DNA of 64,000 nucleotides from Gossypium raimondii. Its lineage: Eukaryota > Streptophyta > Magnoliopsida > Malvales > Malvaceae. Shown in pieces: positions 11,800 to 23,557 of the stretch (position 1 is its first letter; every line of letters starts with the position of its first letter). Location: positions 43,813,192 through 43,877,191 of the forward strand of contig NC_068566.1 in NCBI RefSeq assembly GCF_025698545.1, given 5' to 3'. Under the pieces are notes generated by a model. That model ran no database searches. It saw only the letters and a program-made list of their open reading frames with translations, and was not told the DNA's origin. The translations under genes were made by a program, and so were the position numbers.

Positions 11800-12250
11800 A
11801 ACAGAATAGTGTATTTAGCGTAGTTTTTCATTATTTTTGTTATTTTTATATTTTTTTGTTAAATAAGTGAAAATATACACGATTTATGTCCCTAGTCTGA
11901 GGTTTGGTGAACCATATCGAAGTCAACTAACCCTCATTAGTTAATTATTAGATAGTCCCTTTTATTTTTACATTCTTTTCAATTTAGTCCCTAGAATAGA
12001 ATATCTAATTTCTTGCAAACTAATCTTGTTATGAATTGTGTAGACTAGTTATTGCTCAATCGCCTCTTCTTTGTGTTCCATCGGAACTATAAATATTACA
12101 ACTGACACTTTACGCTAGCAGTAAAACCAAGCTTTTAAAATTGTTATCTAAATCGATGTTTTAGTGCGCACGCGCAGTCTGTCAAGTTGTTGGTGCCGTT
12201 GTCGGGAAAGACGGTATAAAATTGAGTAATTTTTAGTGTATATTTTTAGA
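11800..12250 (+). mobile_element. Probable Ty3/gypsy LTR end with leader, fossil
   Basis: The stretch ends with 'gttggtgccgttgtcggg' (12189-12206), close to the 'TGGCGCCGTTGCCGGGGA' segment that follows the LTR at the primer-binding region in plant Ty3/gypsy elements (Athila/Tat type). Sequence to its left would be LTR. No internal coding sequence follows. It abuts the copia fragment. Family assignment is tentative and the element is old and incomplete. Confidence 0.45.
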
Positions 12251-13105
12251 TAGAGATAAACAGCCAAAGTTAGATTTATAGATATGACTTTATTTTCTAT
12301 TTGTTTCTATTTTGTTCAAATTTTGATTAATTTTCTTCAATCTCTTGTGCATGTAATAAGTGCTATATGACTTGAACCAGTAACAATATCTTACCATTAG
12401 AACCAGAACCGGAACGTAGCATTACATGTTTGATGACTAAAAACCCAAAATAACTCAAATAGATAACCAAAAATGACTCAATCATAAAGTATCCGTGGTT
12501 TAAACTCTTAATGACCCAACTCAAAACCCAAACCTTAAACCTAGATGATACAACATCCAAACTGCCTTGAGCCAAAAACAACTTGAACCCGAACCTAAAA
12601 TCAACCCAAACCTAAGTTTCCCAAAGCCGAAATTGACTTCAACAGAAATGACTCAAGAATTTTAAAATCCAAAGTCAATTTGATCTAATTCAAAACCAGT
12701 AGGATCCGCTCAATTCACGTATAATTCATCCTCAAGTTCATAACACTACTGTTTTAGTCAAAGGTTAGTTCTATCAGTTGGGATTTAACCCCCAACCCCA
12801 CCGCAAAAAGAAAACACTCAACCTAACAAAAGGGGGGCAGGGAGGAATTCAACCTTAATACAATTTGAAGTGGTAAATAGTGGAGTGAAATGTGCAGCAG
12901 AAACCCAGATTATTTGAACTTGTAATATGGACCAAATATTCAAAAGCTACACCAGAAACTTAAAAGAAGCAGAGCACAGAATTTGTTTCAAAACCGAGCA
13001 AATAACAACATGACAAGTTCCAAAACCAAGTACATAACAGAAATTGTTGTCCAAGATAAAACCCTGTTGTACTCGTCAACATTTATTATCCAGCTTTGCG
13101 GAGAA
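12250..13105. other. Intergenic DNA, no gene seen
   Basis: Bases 12360-12720 are rich in 'aaccc/aacccg' words, like 36240-36540, and may be an old dispersed repeat. The right end probably holds the 3' untranslated region of the NDUFB4-type gene. Confidence 0.4.
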
Positions 13106-13109
13106 AAAC

Positions 13110-14646
13110 TCACAAGAACTTCCTGTATGGCCTACCATTATCTTCATCCTGCATATGCTGTTGGAAAAATTACCAAATCACTCAGCAATTCAATTTGAGA
13201 AATGTACAAAGGGAAATAAAAATGGAAAGAAAACTATCTCTATTGCACAATGTTCTTGCAAACAACACAAGACAGAAATCAAACAAGAACTTGCAACAAA
13301 AAAATGGGAATCAACAGCTGAAATTGTTAAATCAAATCCTGCAAATTAAAAAGAAATTAAAGAGTTTCAAAGGAGGGTTTTTTCTATTCCTTGCTTTGTC
13401 AACTTTTAACCTGTTTTATTGCTGACGAGTGAATGCCAGAGAATAGTTCGCTTTAGTTTCATACTGATAACTTTCATGGGAAGACTACTATAGACAATAA
13501 TAGAATAAAAGTTCTTACATTTTGTCCTTCGCATGTGTTAAACAAAAAAACATGAATATAGATGTATCAAATATGTCCTACTGAAAGAACTTTGTTCTTG
13601 ATTACCACTACATTCAATATGTGCATTTTTGTTATATTCTTGCCTCGCAGCATTCGTTGGTTATACGAATGTTGTTTTTTTCTAGGGGTGGTTAGACCTA
13701 TGTTACAAGGACTTGAGATAAGGTAAGTGTAGTGCATTACCAATTTTGTTACCAAAGCAATACATCTCGGCATAAAAAATTTAGCATAGTAATTGTTAAT
13801 ATCAAACCAACCCGAAGATTTATTCCACAAAAAATTTCATTCAGAAAAAATTCTGATTTTCAAATCCCTTTTTAAAACTACAAAACACTAAGGAAACTAA
13901 TCAGAACCCAAAAAATAGAACTCGACTAAAACATCAATTATCATGGTCAGGCAGTCAATCTCAACAAGAATCTTATAGCCCCAAATCAAATTTATAATAT
14001 ATGATCTACAACAGGTAAGAAGAAACATGGTGCAGCTAACAAAAAGGAAACCTTTTTTTGCATTATTGTGCATCACCAATTTTGATACCACAGCAATATA
14101 CATCACGGCATAAGAATGTTAGCTAAAATCAAGCCAACCCAAGGATTTACACCACAAAAAGTTTCAGAAGAAAGGCCAACAATTTATTTTCAAAACCCTT
14201 TTTCAAACTACTAAACCCTAAGGAAATCAATAAGAACCCAATAAACAGAAATCAACTAAAACAACAATAGTCGAAATCAGGCAGTCAATCTCGACAAAGA
14301 ATCGTGCAGACCCAAATCGATTAATCAAACAACACCCCAAAATCTCCCATTCAACCAATTTAAAAATGCAATTAAAAAAACCAAATTATGATCGCAAAAA
14401 AGAAACCGAAGTCTAAAAATCGATAAAATCAAGACTAAGGTATAAAATTAAAGAGAGATGGGGAAAAAGGGAGAATACAAATTCTCGAACAATGCCCTTG
14501 TAGACAAGGACGGGGATAGCGATGCCGAATATGCCGACGAGAGCGAAGTTGCGGCGAGTCCAGCGAAAGTTATGCTCCAGATTCTCTCTCGCACTGCCCC
14601 AATCTTCAATGAACCTGTTCTTGTTCGCCTCCATTCCTCCCCCCAT
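13110..14646 (-). CDS. NADH dehydrogenase (ubiquinone) 1 beta subcomplex subunit 4 / B15-type subunit, 2 exons, 71 aa
   Basis: Small accessory subunit of mitochondrial complex I (B15/NDUFB4 type, like Arabidopsis At2g31490). Exon 1 (14646-14479) encodes MGGGMEANKNRFIEDWGS through YKGIVREF. Exon 2 (13157-13110) encodes HMQDEDNGRPYRKFL and the stop. The join is phase 0 with GT at 14478-14477 and AG before 13157, giving 71 residues, the same as the Arabidopsis protein. A single membrane segment (about residues 34-49, FALVGIFGIAIPVLVY) follows a conserved hydrophilic N-terminus (ARENLEHNFRWTRR). The intron of 1321 bases is long for so small a gene and contains an internal direct duplication. The tiny second exon is easily missed, which would give a false C-terminus reading into the intron. 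Confidence 0.93.
13732..14322. repeat. Direct duplication inside the NDUFB4-type intron
   Basis: About 250 bases starting near 13732 recur starting near 14068, offset about 336 bases. Shared landmarks are 'caccaattttg', 'ccaaccc', 'aaggaaa', 'agaaccca' and 'ggcagtcaatctc'. The copies differ at many positions, so the duplication is old. It enlarged the intron without touching the splice sites. Confidence 0.7.
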
Positions 14647-14719
14647 CTTTGATTCCTTTCCCTTCCTTTCCGCTGTAGTATCCTTAAGCTTTCTCTTTTC
14701 TACTGGACCTTAGATGTTA

Positions 14720-16160
14720 TTTATGTTGTGGACTCAGTGTTCACAATAGCCTGTTTGGCTGCATTTTTTATCCTATTCCACAAACAGTTATCCCTCTAAG
14801 CCCAAAGGTGGTTCGGATATTCGAAGGAGTGGAATAAAGACAAGATTCTTTTGTAATTATTAATTTAACTGTATCATATAATTTTAAAAAAAAATTAAAG
14901 GAAAATAATTATTGTGAAAATAGATTAGATAAAAATATTAATTTTCAAAATTTCAAAATTTTACTGAAATTAACATTCACTATTTTTTAATTTAATTTTA
15001 TTTTTAATTTTAATTTTAATTTTAAAATTCATGCGACACTTTTGTTTGAAATTTTCATTTTAAATTATGTCATATAAAATATTACATATAATTTAATGGT
15101 TAAATGAATTATTTCAATAATGGAAGGTCCTGATTGTTTTAATCTCGATAGTTTGATGATGTAATTAGAACATTTTGAAGTTTTGGCCCAATTTAGACTG
15201 AGGTTCATAATTTAGAGATATCAGATACAATCAAATGTAATATATAATATCATAATATAAACTAGAAATCCTATCACACGTGTATACTTGAGGAAACCCA
15301 AATTTAGAACACATCTATATTTAAAAGTAACATACAATAATTAATGAAATGTACTATTCGAAACTAATTAATCTTAATAGCACATAAAACATGTACGATA
15401 TTAAAGTAGAAATAAATTATTTAGGTTTCAAACTTTTTTTTTTTGAAAGTCAAACCTAATTCTTGAGTGACTTCCAAAAAAATTATTTAGATTTCTAACT
15501 TAGTCACATAAAACAAATGGACCCCCAAAAAAGTGTGAGAATACAATATATCGTAGACCCAACAAGGTTTTTAATCCAAAGATTAATAGGCTTCTCTTTT
15601 TCGGCCCATAATAAACCCAAATTCATGGACTGTTGACTTGTTACTTAGAATCCCCTCCCTATCAATATCCAGTTCTTTTTTTTTTTTTTGGGTAAACTGC
15701 CTATTTAGTCATCTGATTTATTCATGTTCTTATTTTGGTAATCCATTTCAAAATTTTGTTATTTTAATCACACTCGTTAGATAAGTTATCAATTTTAATC
15801 ACTCTACCGTTAAAATGAGTTTGATCACCAGACGGAACGATGACGTGGTCTGGTATAATAACAAAATTAACTTTCAATGTTTACCTATTTTATTAATTTA
15901 ATATTGGTTTTGAAAAAATAAAAACAAAATTAACCCTTAATATTTACACATTATACCAATTTAGTCATGATTCTAAAATTAAAAAATATATATATATAAA
16001 ATTAAAATTAAAAAATTGTTGAAATTTATAAAAGTATATAAAATACTCAAAATAATTATAAAACATAATGATGCAAAGCAAAGTACGAAACATATATCTA
16101 AAAGCTAATTCCATAAATACCTAGAAATTTTGTGTTTACAATCTCTATCATTGAGTATAT
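14720..16160. other. Intergenic DNA, no gene seen
   Basis: Very AT-rich. Bases 15737-15960 form one arm of an inverted pair with about 17165-17385 (separate entry). No coding exon was recognised. Confidence 0.5.
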
Positions 16161-16162
16161 AC

Positions 16163-16457
16163 TAGACCTGGATCATGGGTTAAGCTAAATCGAATTTGGG
16201 TCGGTGCAAAAATTTAGACATATTTTTTAAGCTCAGACTCGGCCCGACCCAAAAATGGGCCTAAAATTCTGCCTAAACCAAATGTTAGAAAAATAATAGC
16301 TAAATAAATGATTCAGGTCAGGCTCCTACTTGAGGCATGGCCTATTTAGAAAAAGAATTTTATTTTTTATGCAAATTTATTTTTCGAGCCTATATTTTTA
16401 CCTATATCCTCTCACTTTTCAGATCTGGACAGATAACTCGACCCATGATCAGGTCTA
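16163..16457. mobile_element. hAT-type MITE, older copy
   Basis: Terminal inverted repeats 'tagacctggatcatgggt' and 'acccatgatcaggtcta' flank 295 bases rich in 'cggcccgaccc' words. The flanking 8 bases, gtatatac (16155-16162) and gtatacac (16458-16465), match at 7 of 8, as expected for an aged hAT 8-bp target duplication. It is related in content to the copies at 21369, 23161 and 44821. No coding capacity. Confidence 0.75.
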
Positions 16458-16630
16458 GTATACACTCTTTACACTTAACGCCACAATCAATCCAGAAAAC
16501 ATTAATTACAAATTTATATCTAAAAACTAATTTCATAAGTACTTAAAAATTATGTTTCATCAAGAACTTCAACTAGTATCTTTGTAACATTCATCCATAA
16601 AAACCTATCAATCATTGCAAATCAAACAGA

Positions 16631-16637
<7 letters not shown>

Positions 16638-16684
<47 letters not shown>
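16638..16684. repeat. (TA)n microsatellite
   Basis: Uninterrupted TA dinucleotides over about 46 bases. Confidence 0.95.
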
Positions 16685-16688
<4 letters not shown>

Positions 16689-17024
16689 TTTGTATTTAAC
16701 TCCTGGCTAATTAAGGAATAGATACAGTCTGGACTTGGTTCATCACACAAGCCAATGATCGATCCAAAAAAAAAACAAAACAAAAACAAACGAAGATTTT
16801 TGTATACCCTCAGCCATGGAGTTCCAAAGTAAAAATGTGAATAAAAAACCCAGCATAAGGGGAAGAAGATTATAGATTTAGTAATTTACAAAAGAAAAAA
16901 TAAAAGTTGAAGCCTTCATGATCTATTGTCTTCCATTAATTCAAGTCCTTGAGGTTCGTCGTCCATGATACTCTCCAATGAAGGTCTCCAAGAATGATAT
17001 ATGTCTCATGTACTTTGATTCGCA

Positions 17025-17025
<1 letters not shown>

Positions 17026-17092
<67 letters not shown>

Positions 17093-17093
17093 T
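17026..17093. repeat. (TTA)n microsatellite
   Basis: Uninterrupted TTA/ATT trinucleotides over about 66 bases, probably the tail region of an old repeat. Confidence 0.95.
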
Positions 17094-17419
17094 TAGTATT
17101 TTAATAATTTTAAATTTTTAAATTTTAAATTTTTAAAATTTTAAATTATATCTTCTTAATTTTTAAAATCATGACCAATTTCTTAAATATAAAGGATTAA
17201 ATTTGTTTTTTTTCAAAATTATGATTAATTTAATAAAATAGGTAAACATTGAGGGCTAATTTTATTATTATACCACATCATGTTAGCATTCTGTTTGGTG
17301 ATCAAACCCATTTTAACGATAGAGTGACTAAAGTTGACAACTTATCTAACAAGAATGACTGATTTTAAAGTGAATTTGGTTATCCAATTTTTTTTTTATT
17401 TTAGTGACTCAACTTTTTA

Positions 17420-17700
17420 AAATTAAATATTTTAATCATTTTTGTCATTAACTTTATAACAAAATTCTAATGAAAATAAATATTTGTGAAATTTACAATA
17501 TATAAATAGTAAAATCAGTTATTTGGATAAGTTAGATCTTTTAAAATCAAGTTACACTCCCATCAACTTGAACCATTAATGCCTCCAATCGCATATGTAT
17601 ATGTCAATTGAACCACTGGTGGAGCGGCAAAATATTTGTGTTTAATTGTTCAATTGACACAAATCCTAAGTTTGATATCAGGACAACCTCTACCCATTAC

Positions 17701-17746
<46 letters not shown>

Positions 17747-19020
17747 TTATATCTATACTATATATTAAGCACTTGCCTAATTTTATAAGGTAAATTGTAT
17801 TATTTTGAAAGTGTATTTTTTTTCTTTTTATATCTTTTATATAGAAAATACACATAAAACAAAATTTGAAAACCCTTATAATTTTTAACATTTATACTTT
17901 ACGACCAAACTTCATTTATCATTTATATCAATTTTATAAATATATTTATTATAAAATTTTACTCTTCACCTACATTATGGGTGTGCCATAACCCGATATA
18001 AATATATATATATCATTCATTAATTTAAACATGGTTAGGAATTGGTTTAACATAATTCCCAACTAAATTTGCATAAAATTCATTTCCAAAAGATAGGCAA
18101 GCAAACCCATTAGTTCATCCATGATGATCATGTTGTGTGTTTTAATACAAATTTGAAATTAAAAAATCTAAATGAATAAAACAAACCAACTCGTATATAC
18201 CCAATAAAGTATGTATATCATCTACCTAAACTTCCTTATCTTGTCCTTTAAACTCCATATATTTTGGCTTTATTAATTAATCATTCGTTTAAAACACTTT
18301 TATAAATAAATTATATACATCTCAAAATTATAATCGAGATTTAAATTAATCCTCGAATTTTAAAATGTTCTAACTAAAATTTCAAAATGCCAACATCAAA
18401 TCAATTACGTCTTTCTATTAGCCTAACTATTAACTTGAGCATTAAATGTCAATATGATTCTGACATGAAACATATTCAAAACACATATACCTACCATATA
18501 GATAACTTGAATCCAACGTGTTAAGAGACCGAATAGTGCCATTATTTTCTAAATATGTTAGATCTGAGTTTTCATGTGATAAACTTATATGTTTTTAAAA
18601 TTTGTTTCAGTATGTTTTAAGTATACTGACAGATATATTTTAAAATTTAAATCATATTTTAAGATTTCAAAGCTTAATTTTTGGTTATTGTCCAAAAGTG
18701 GGTAGGGTACATGACCCTTCATTATCTTTAAATATTTTAAAGATAAACGTATCAAACTCTCTATTACAATAATATTTTTACCAACTAGACTCAACTATAT
18801 TTCAATTTTTAAAGTTAGTTTTCAAAATTCTTTTAATTAAAAGTGGTATTTAAATCATTTATTTTATTATATTTTATTACAGAAAACAATATTAATAAAT
18901 AAATTTTTCGATAAAATGAGATATATTTAATAATCTGTATACCTATTTTAAAGAAACCATTAAAAACCAATCTAAAAATTCAAATAAGGAAATAATTTAC
19001 TAATAAAAAAACCTTTAAAA
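17420..19020. other. Intergenic DNA with a (TA)n run, no gene seen
   Basis: Contains a TA dinucleotide array at 17706-17745. The remainder is AT-rich with only short frames and no recognisable protein similarity. Confidence 0.5.
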
Positions 19021-19023
19021 ATA

Positions 19024-19290
19024 CTGTTGCTGAATTACGTCTTGCTCCTCGTTTGTTGAGTCCAAACTGGAAGGTCTTTGTTCATCATATTCCTAGGTCC
19101 CAAAATACTATTGCTGATCATATAGCCAAGTGTATGGCGACAAATTTCATAAAAATTCATTGGTTTGAAGAACCCCACAATCCGCTAAAAACTTAATTGA
19201 GGCGGATTTTGTTCTTTGAAAAACTAGTGTATTATTTAGTTTTCCCTTTAGGTGGTCTTTTATCTAAAAAAAAAATCTTTTAAAAATAAT
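19024..19290 (+). mobile_element. LINE fragment, RNase H end
   Basis: Reads in one frame as the last part of a plant LINE RNase H domain: AELRLAPRLLSPNWKVFVHH, then IPRSQNTIADHIAKCMATNF and a stop near 19193. Only the 3' tail of the element is present, as is usual for 5'-truncated LINE copies. A short A-rich tract follows near 19268. Confidence 0.65.
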
Positions 19291-21360
19291 ACTCGATTTT
19301 CTATCCTATTTATTGAAGACTTTTTGTTTGAATTTTTTTATATATAAAAAGTATACATATGGGATTTAGACATTCCACATGCTAGCCTTCAAATTTTTTA
19401 AATTTATGCAGTCGACGTTCCCTTTCTAATTCTAATAATTAATGTATTTATTGCTTGTTTACAGTAGTTTCAAGATTTGGTGGTTGAAGATGGTTCACGC
19501 CTGAGAGCTACAAAAGAGATTATCTTTCAAGAAAGGATAGATTTATGGAACTTTGGACAGCTCTGAATTTTCTTGAAATGCCCATCTTTATATTTTGATG
19601 GTACTTTTATTGCGGGATGAAGGCTTGACATGAGTTTTTTAGGGAATAATGTCCTATCTCGTAGGAGATGATCTTATGTGACGAGATCGGATCGTATTAA
19701 GAATTTTGGTGTTGTATTATAAAAAGAATTATGATATGCACGGTAAAAATGATTGATACATTTAATACGACTTTGATTGGTTGTCGGACAAATCTCCATT
19801 AGCGGAGGTGATTTTCCGTTCTTTTCTTTGTTCGTCGGTGATTAAAGAGGTCCCATAACATGCATTGAAATCACATAGCCATTTTTCTCGTCAAAATTTT
19901 CATGCTGTTATAGTCTAAGAGGCATTCTCATGCAGTCATATACGTGTTTGGAATATGTCTCTGGAAAATTATTGAAAAACAAATATAAATCAAACACAAA
20001 TATTAATCATTGCAGAGTTTAAATATTATCATGTATTTTATTTTTAATATTTTTTTTATTTTTTTACTACGTCCTAAAGAAGGTAGGTGTCTTCCTTTAA
20101 ACCCGGTCTAAACTTTCCTTATATATAGAACTTAAAATGTCTAATTTTGCTAGTGGTCCCTGTACTTAATTTTTTTAAAATTTTATTCCTGTGCTACAAT
20201 TTATAAACACTGAATCCTTATACTAATTTAAAATATTCTTGGAAGTGATAATTTTATGTCTGAGAGGCTGACATGGGAGGGTCAAAGAAGCAGCTAAAAT
20301 TAGTAGAAATTACAAGGATTTAATTTCAAATTTTGATAAAATACAAGGACCACTTACAGAATTAGACCAAAGTTTTATATATAATGAATATTGAAATTTG
20401 CTTGTCACTGGATGTAACTTTCATTTATTTTGAAATGATGTAAAAGGAAATCCTAGACAATTATTTACTCCTTGAAGAAATTGCATATATATATACATGA
20501 TTAGACTGTCATTTAACTGTTAAAGTAGTGATAATTATATAAATAGATGACCTCTGATTATATCTTATGCTGATGCTTCCAAGCAACCATTGTGTTTTAC
20601 TTTTGAGGTTACATCAATTTCCATCATTATTTTATTAATCACTTACGAAGTTCATTTTAGTGAATGATTTTATTGAATAGACGTTCGGATTATTTTTTAT
20701 TTTAATTTAAGATACTTTTACATAAAGAAGTAATTACAATCTCGATATTGATCCTAATTGTATCAAATTACTCACCTAAATACCTTACAATATAATCAAT
20801 AATTTTTTCCAAACAATATCTGGAGTGTGATAAAATAACCACAAGAATACAACAAAGCTATCGACAAAACACTCAAAAACTACATGCCACAAACAATCTA
20901 TTTATAGACTGATACAAGAGTTCATCTAACAAATTTTTGATAAGCTTTAAACTCGTATTTAAAACCTGAAATTATCCCATTAATTATCCTGAGTATTTAT
21001 CACATTACAGCCTTCATAAACCAATCTCCAAAACTCTCTCAATAGATAAGGATAAATGTTTTATTCACTTTAAACTTCTCACTATGATCAGTTAAAGAAC
21101 TGAAGAATCCTAACTGAACTCCAACTGTTGTCTTGTCAAACATGTCAACACTTTGAAGGCCGAAAGCAACAACCGTCCTTGAGGCTGAAACCTCCCACAC
21201 GGCCCAAGCAGAAGTTATTCTCGTTCTAACAGAACATGAAACGAACAGGTAAAAAAACCCAACAAATGTAATCCACGTGTTTCACATATGCTTCATGTCA
21301 TAGTTGAACAGGTATTTATCACCCACGCTAATAACTAGATAAATAAAATGACCTAATTGA
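19290..21360. other. Intergenic DNA, no gene recognised
   Basis: 19440-19980 is less AT-rich, with no frame I can assign. 20820-21260 has a TATA-like 'ctatttatag' and could be LTR-derived, but no ends are clear. A small MITE lies at 20140-20366 (separate entry). Confidence 0.35.
20140..20366. mobile_element. Small MITE with about 40-bp terminal inverted repeats
   Basis: Left end 'tctaattttgctagtggtcc' matches the reverse complement of the right end (20322-20366, 'tctaattctgtaagtggtcc') with few changes, over roughly 40 bases. It is about 227 bases with no coding capacity. No convincing target duplication was seen, so the superfamily is open. The same 'agtccctgtactt' phrase recurs in many small repeats here. 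Confidence 0.55.
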
Positions 21361-21368
21361 TGCGTTAC

Positions 21369-21794
21369 TAGAGGTGCTCATGGACCGGGCGGCTCGGCCC
21401 GACAGCCAGTCCGAAATATAAGAGGGTTCGGGTAAAAATATAGGCCCGAAATATGGGTTTGGGCAAAAAATGAGGCCCGTTTAGAAAACAGGCCAAGCCA
21501 CGAGCACCACTTTTTTTGCCCGAGCCCATCCCAGCTCAGCCCAAATATAATAAATAAATATATTTTTATTTTTTTTAATTTTAAAATATTTTTAAAATAT
21601 TTTTAAAATTTTTTATTTTTAAAATAAATTTTTGGTGCTTATAAAAAAATGGGCCTGGCCAGACTCGGGCTTAGGAATTTTTTCAGGTCGGGCCTAGACA
21701 AAATTTTAGGCCCATATTTCGGGGCAGGCCAGGCCCAAGCCTAGGACACGGGCCAAATTTTTTCTAGGCCCGGCCCGACCCATGAGCACCTCTA
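21369..21794. mobile_element. hAT-type MITE, 426 bp, with perfect 8-bp target duplication
   Basis: Inverted ends 'tagaggtgctcatgg' and 'catgagcacctcta' flank 426 bases. Subterminal regions are G/C-rich ('cggcccgacc', 'ggcccgtttag') and the centre is AT-rich. The target duplication tgcgttac is identical on both sides (21361-21368 and 21795-21802). An 8-bp duplication with YAGRG-like ends points to the hAT superfamily. No transposase is encoded, so it is non-autonomous. Confidence 0.9.
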
Positions 21795-21802
21795 TGCGTT
21801 AC

Positions 21803-23160
21803 TAATATTTTGAGAATTCAATTGATTCAAAACATAAAGAATAGCTGAAGGATATTTGGTGGGATTAACTAATATGAGAAAAGAGGAATAAAAAATTAGG
21901 ATTTAATTGTTGGGTAGGCCTACCGACGAGAGCAAGTATGAATAAATTTATATAAAAATATTTACTCAAACAATCAACACTCCCTATTCACTCACAAGTA
22001 GTTCAACAAGTTTGAATTCTCGTAATTTGAATCCAATTTTTGGTAACTGCTTTGGCCCCCATTGTCCCCCCTTATGACTTCAACTCAATAACCACACTCA
22101 TCAATTTGATTATATAAGAAAGAATTGTATAAAACAGGTGCGTCACGTCATCTTATATCATTGTTTAATTATTTATAATTTTTTAATAAATTTTACATGT
22201 AATTAATATATAATTTTAATAATTTTAAACCTAAATCTTAAACTTTAAATCTGAATATTAAACTCGAACCACACTAAATTAAAAAGTTAAGGTTTAGGGT
22301 TCAAAGTTTAGGATTTATGTTAAAAAATTATTGAGATTATGTATCAATGATATAAAAAAAATTACTGAACTATCGTTAAATAATTAAATAAAAATACAAT
22401 ATGACGTGTCCACCATGATTCATACAATTTTGAATATAGAAACCTTCTCAAAGATAAAAGAATTAGCCAACCTGTTAGATTATGGCTATAGCTGATTTGA
22501 ATTGCATCTAAACACATGCAAACTTTGCAATGAAATGTTGACTATTTATCAGAACACAAAGCAAAGTTTTGGTATTCCCATGTGGATTGTCACAGTTCGG
22601 TCTTGAAAATACTATTTTAAAATGTAATTAACTTTGAAAGTAAAATTTAAAAGAGGAATAGAGAGAACTCTACGAGAGTTAGAGCTTTGTTTTTGGGATT
22701 CGGATTTGTACGTTTAGTAAATTTAAGTTTATTTATTTTCATATTATACTTTTGTTTGTTTGCTTATTTAGTGAAAAGTTAAAATTTCTTTCACCCGTAA
22801 CTTTTATTTTCTTTAGAAGTCCACGTAAATGTTTATAGATTCGATCTTCTCTATTTTCTTATTCTTTATTTATACAGGTCGATTCTCGACAGTTCCATTT
22901 ATGTGAAATCAATTAAATTTGCAGCATTTAGTTTAATCTTAAACCAAAATAGAAAGGTCGCTGCATATTTCAAAGTCCCCATGTTAGGTACAGAAAAGAT
23001 TTGGTGTTCTCTAGTGGACCATAAAAAGCTGATGATGTCAACTTCAGACCAGCAATGAATATATAATTAATTAAGTAGTAGCTACTAATTATGCATTAGT
23101 TGTTTATGGTATCACTCTTTTAGATTTTTAATATATTAATCTTTTTGGCTTTATTTGACC
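21803..23160. other. Intergenic DNA, no gene seen
   Basis: AT-rich sequence without recognisable exons, RNA genes or element ends. Confidence 0.5.
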
Positions 23161-23549
23161 TAGAGGTGTTCATGGGCCGGACAGTTCGGACCGATGGCTC
23201 ACTCGAAATATGGGAGGGTTCGGATAAAAATATAGGCCCAAAATATGGGTTTGGACAAAAAAAGAGGCCCGTTTTTTTGGGCACCACTTTTTCTGCCTGG
23301 GCCCGGGCCCGAATATAATAAATATATATTTTTAATTTTTAATTTTAAAATATTTTTAAAATAATTTTTTTTATTTTTAAAATAAATTTTTTGTGTTTAT
23401 TAAAAAAAGTGCCAGGCCGGACTTGAGCTTAGGAATTTTTTCTCGAGCCAGGCTAGGACAAAATTTCAAACCCATATTTCGGGCCTGGGCCCGGGCCTAG
23501 GATGCGGGTCAAAAAATTTTGGGCCCAACCCGACCCATGGACACCTCTA
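23161..23549. mobile_element. hAT-type MITE, 389 bp, second young copy with perfect 8-bp target duplication
   Basis: Same subfamily as 21369-21794, sharing 'tagaggtg.tcatgg' ends, 'gagggttcgg.taaaaatata' near the left end and the AT-rich core. The target duplication atttgacc is identical on both sides (23153-23160 and 23550-23557). It is slightly shorter, mainly from loss of G/C-rich sequence after 'gaggcccgttt'. No coding capacity. Confidence 0.9.
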
Positions 23550-23557
23550 ATTTGACC

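Larger units (their letters stand above)
15737..17385. repeat. Long imperfect inverted repeat pair flanking a hAT MITE and microsatellites
   Basis: The left arm (about 15737-15960) contains 'gttagataagttatcaa', 'accgttaaaatgagtttgat' and 'caatgtttacctatttta'. The right arm (about 17165-17385) carries the reverse complement of all three with substitutions. The arms are about 1.2 kb apart. They could be ends of one larger element, or two opposite insertions of the same small repeat. A hAT-like MITE (16163-16457) and TA and TTA arrays lie between them. Confidence 0.6.

Noticed and set aside
17608-17793. Open frames running through the TA dinucleotide array
   Set aside because: The frames arise from the microsatellite (repeated IY codons) and have no gene context.
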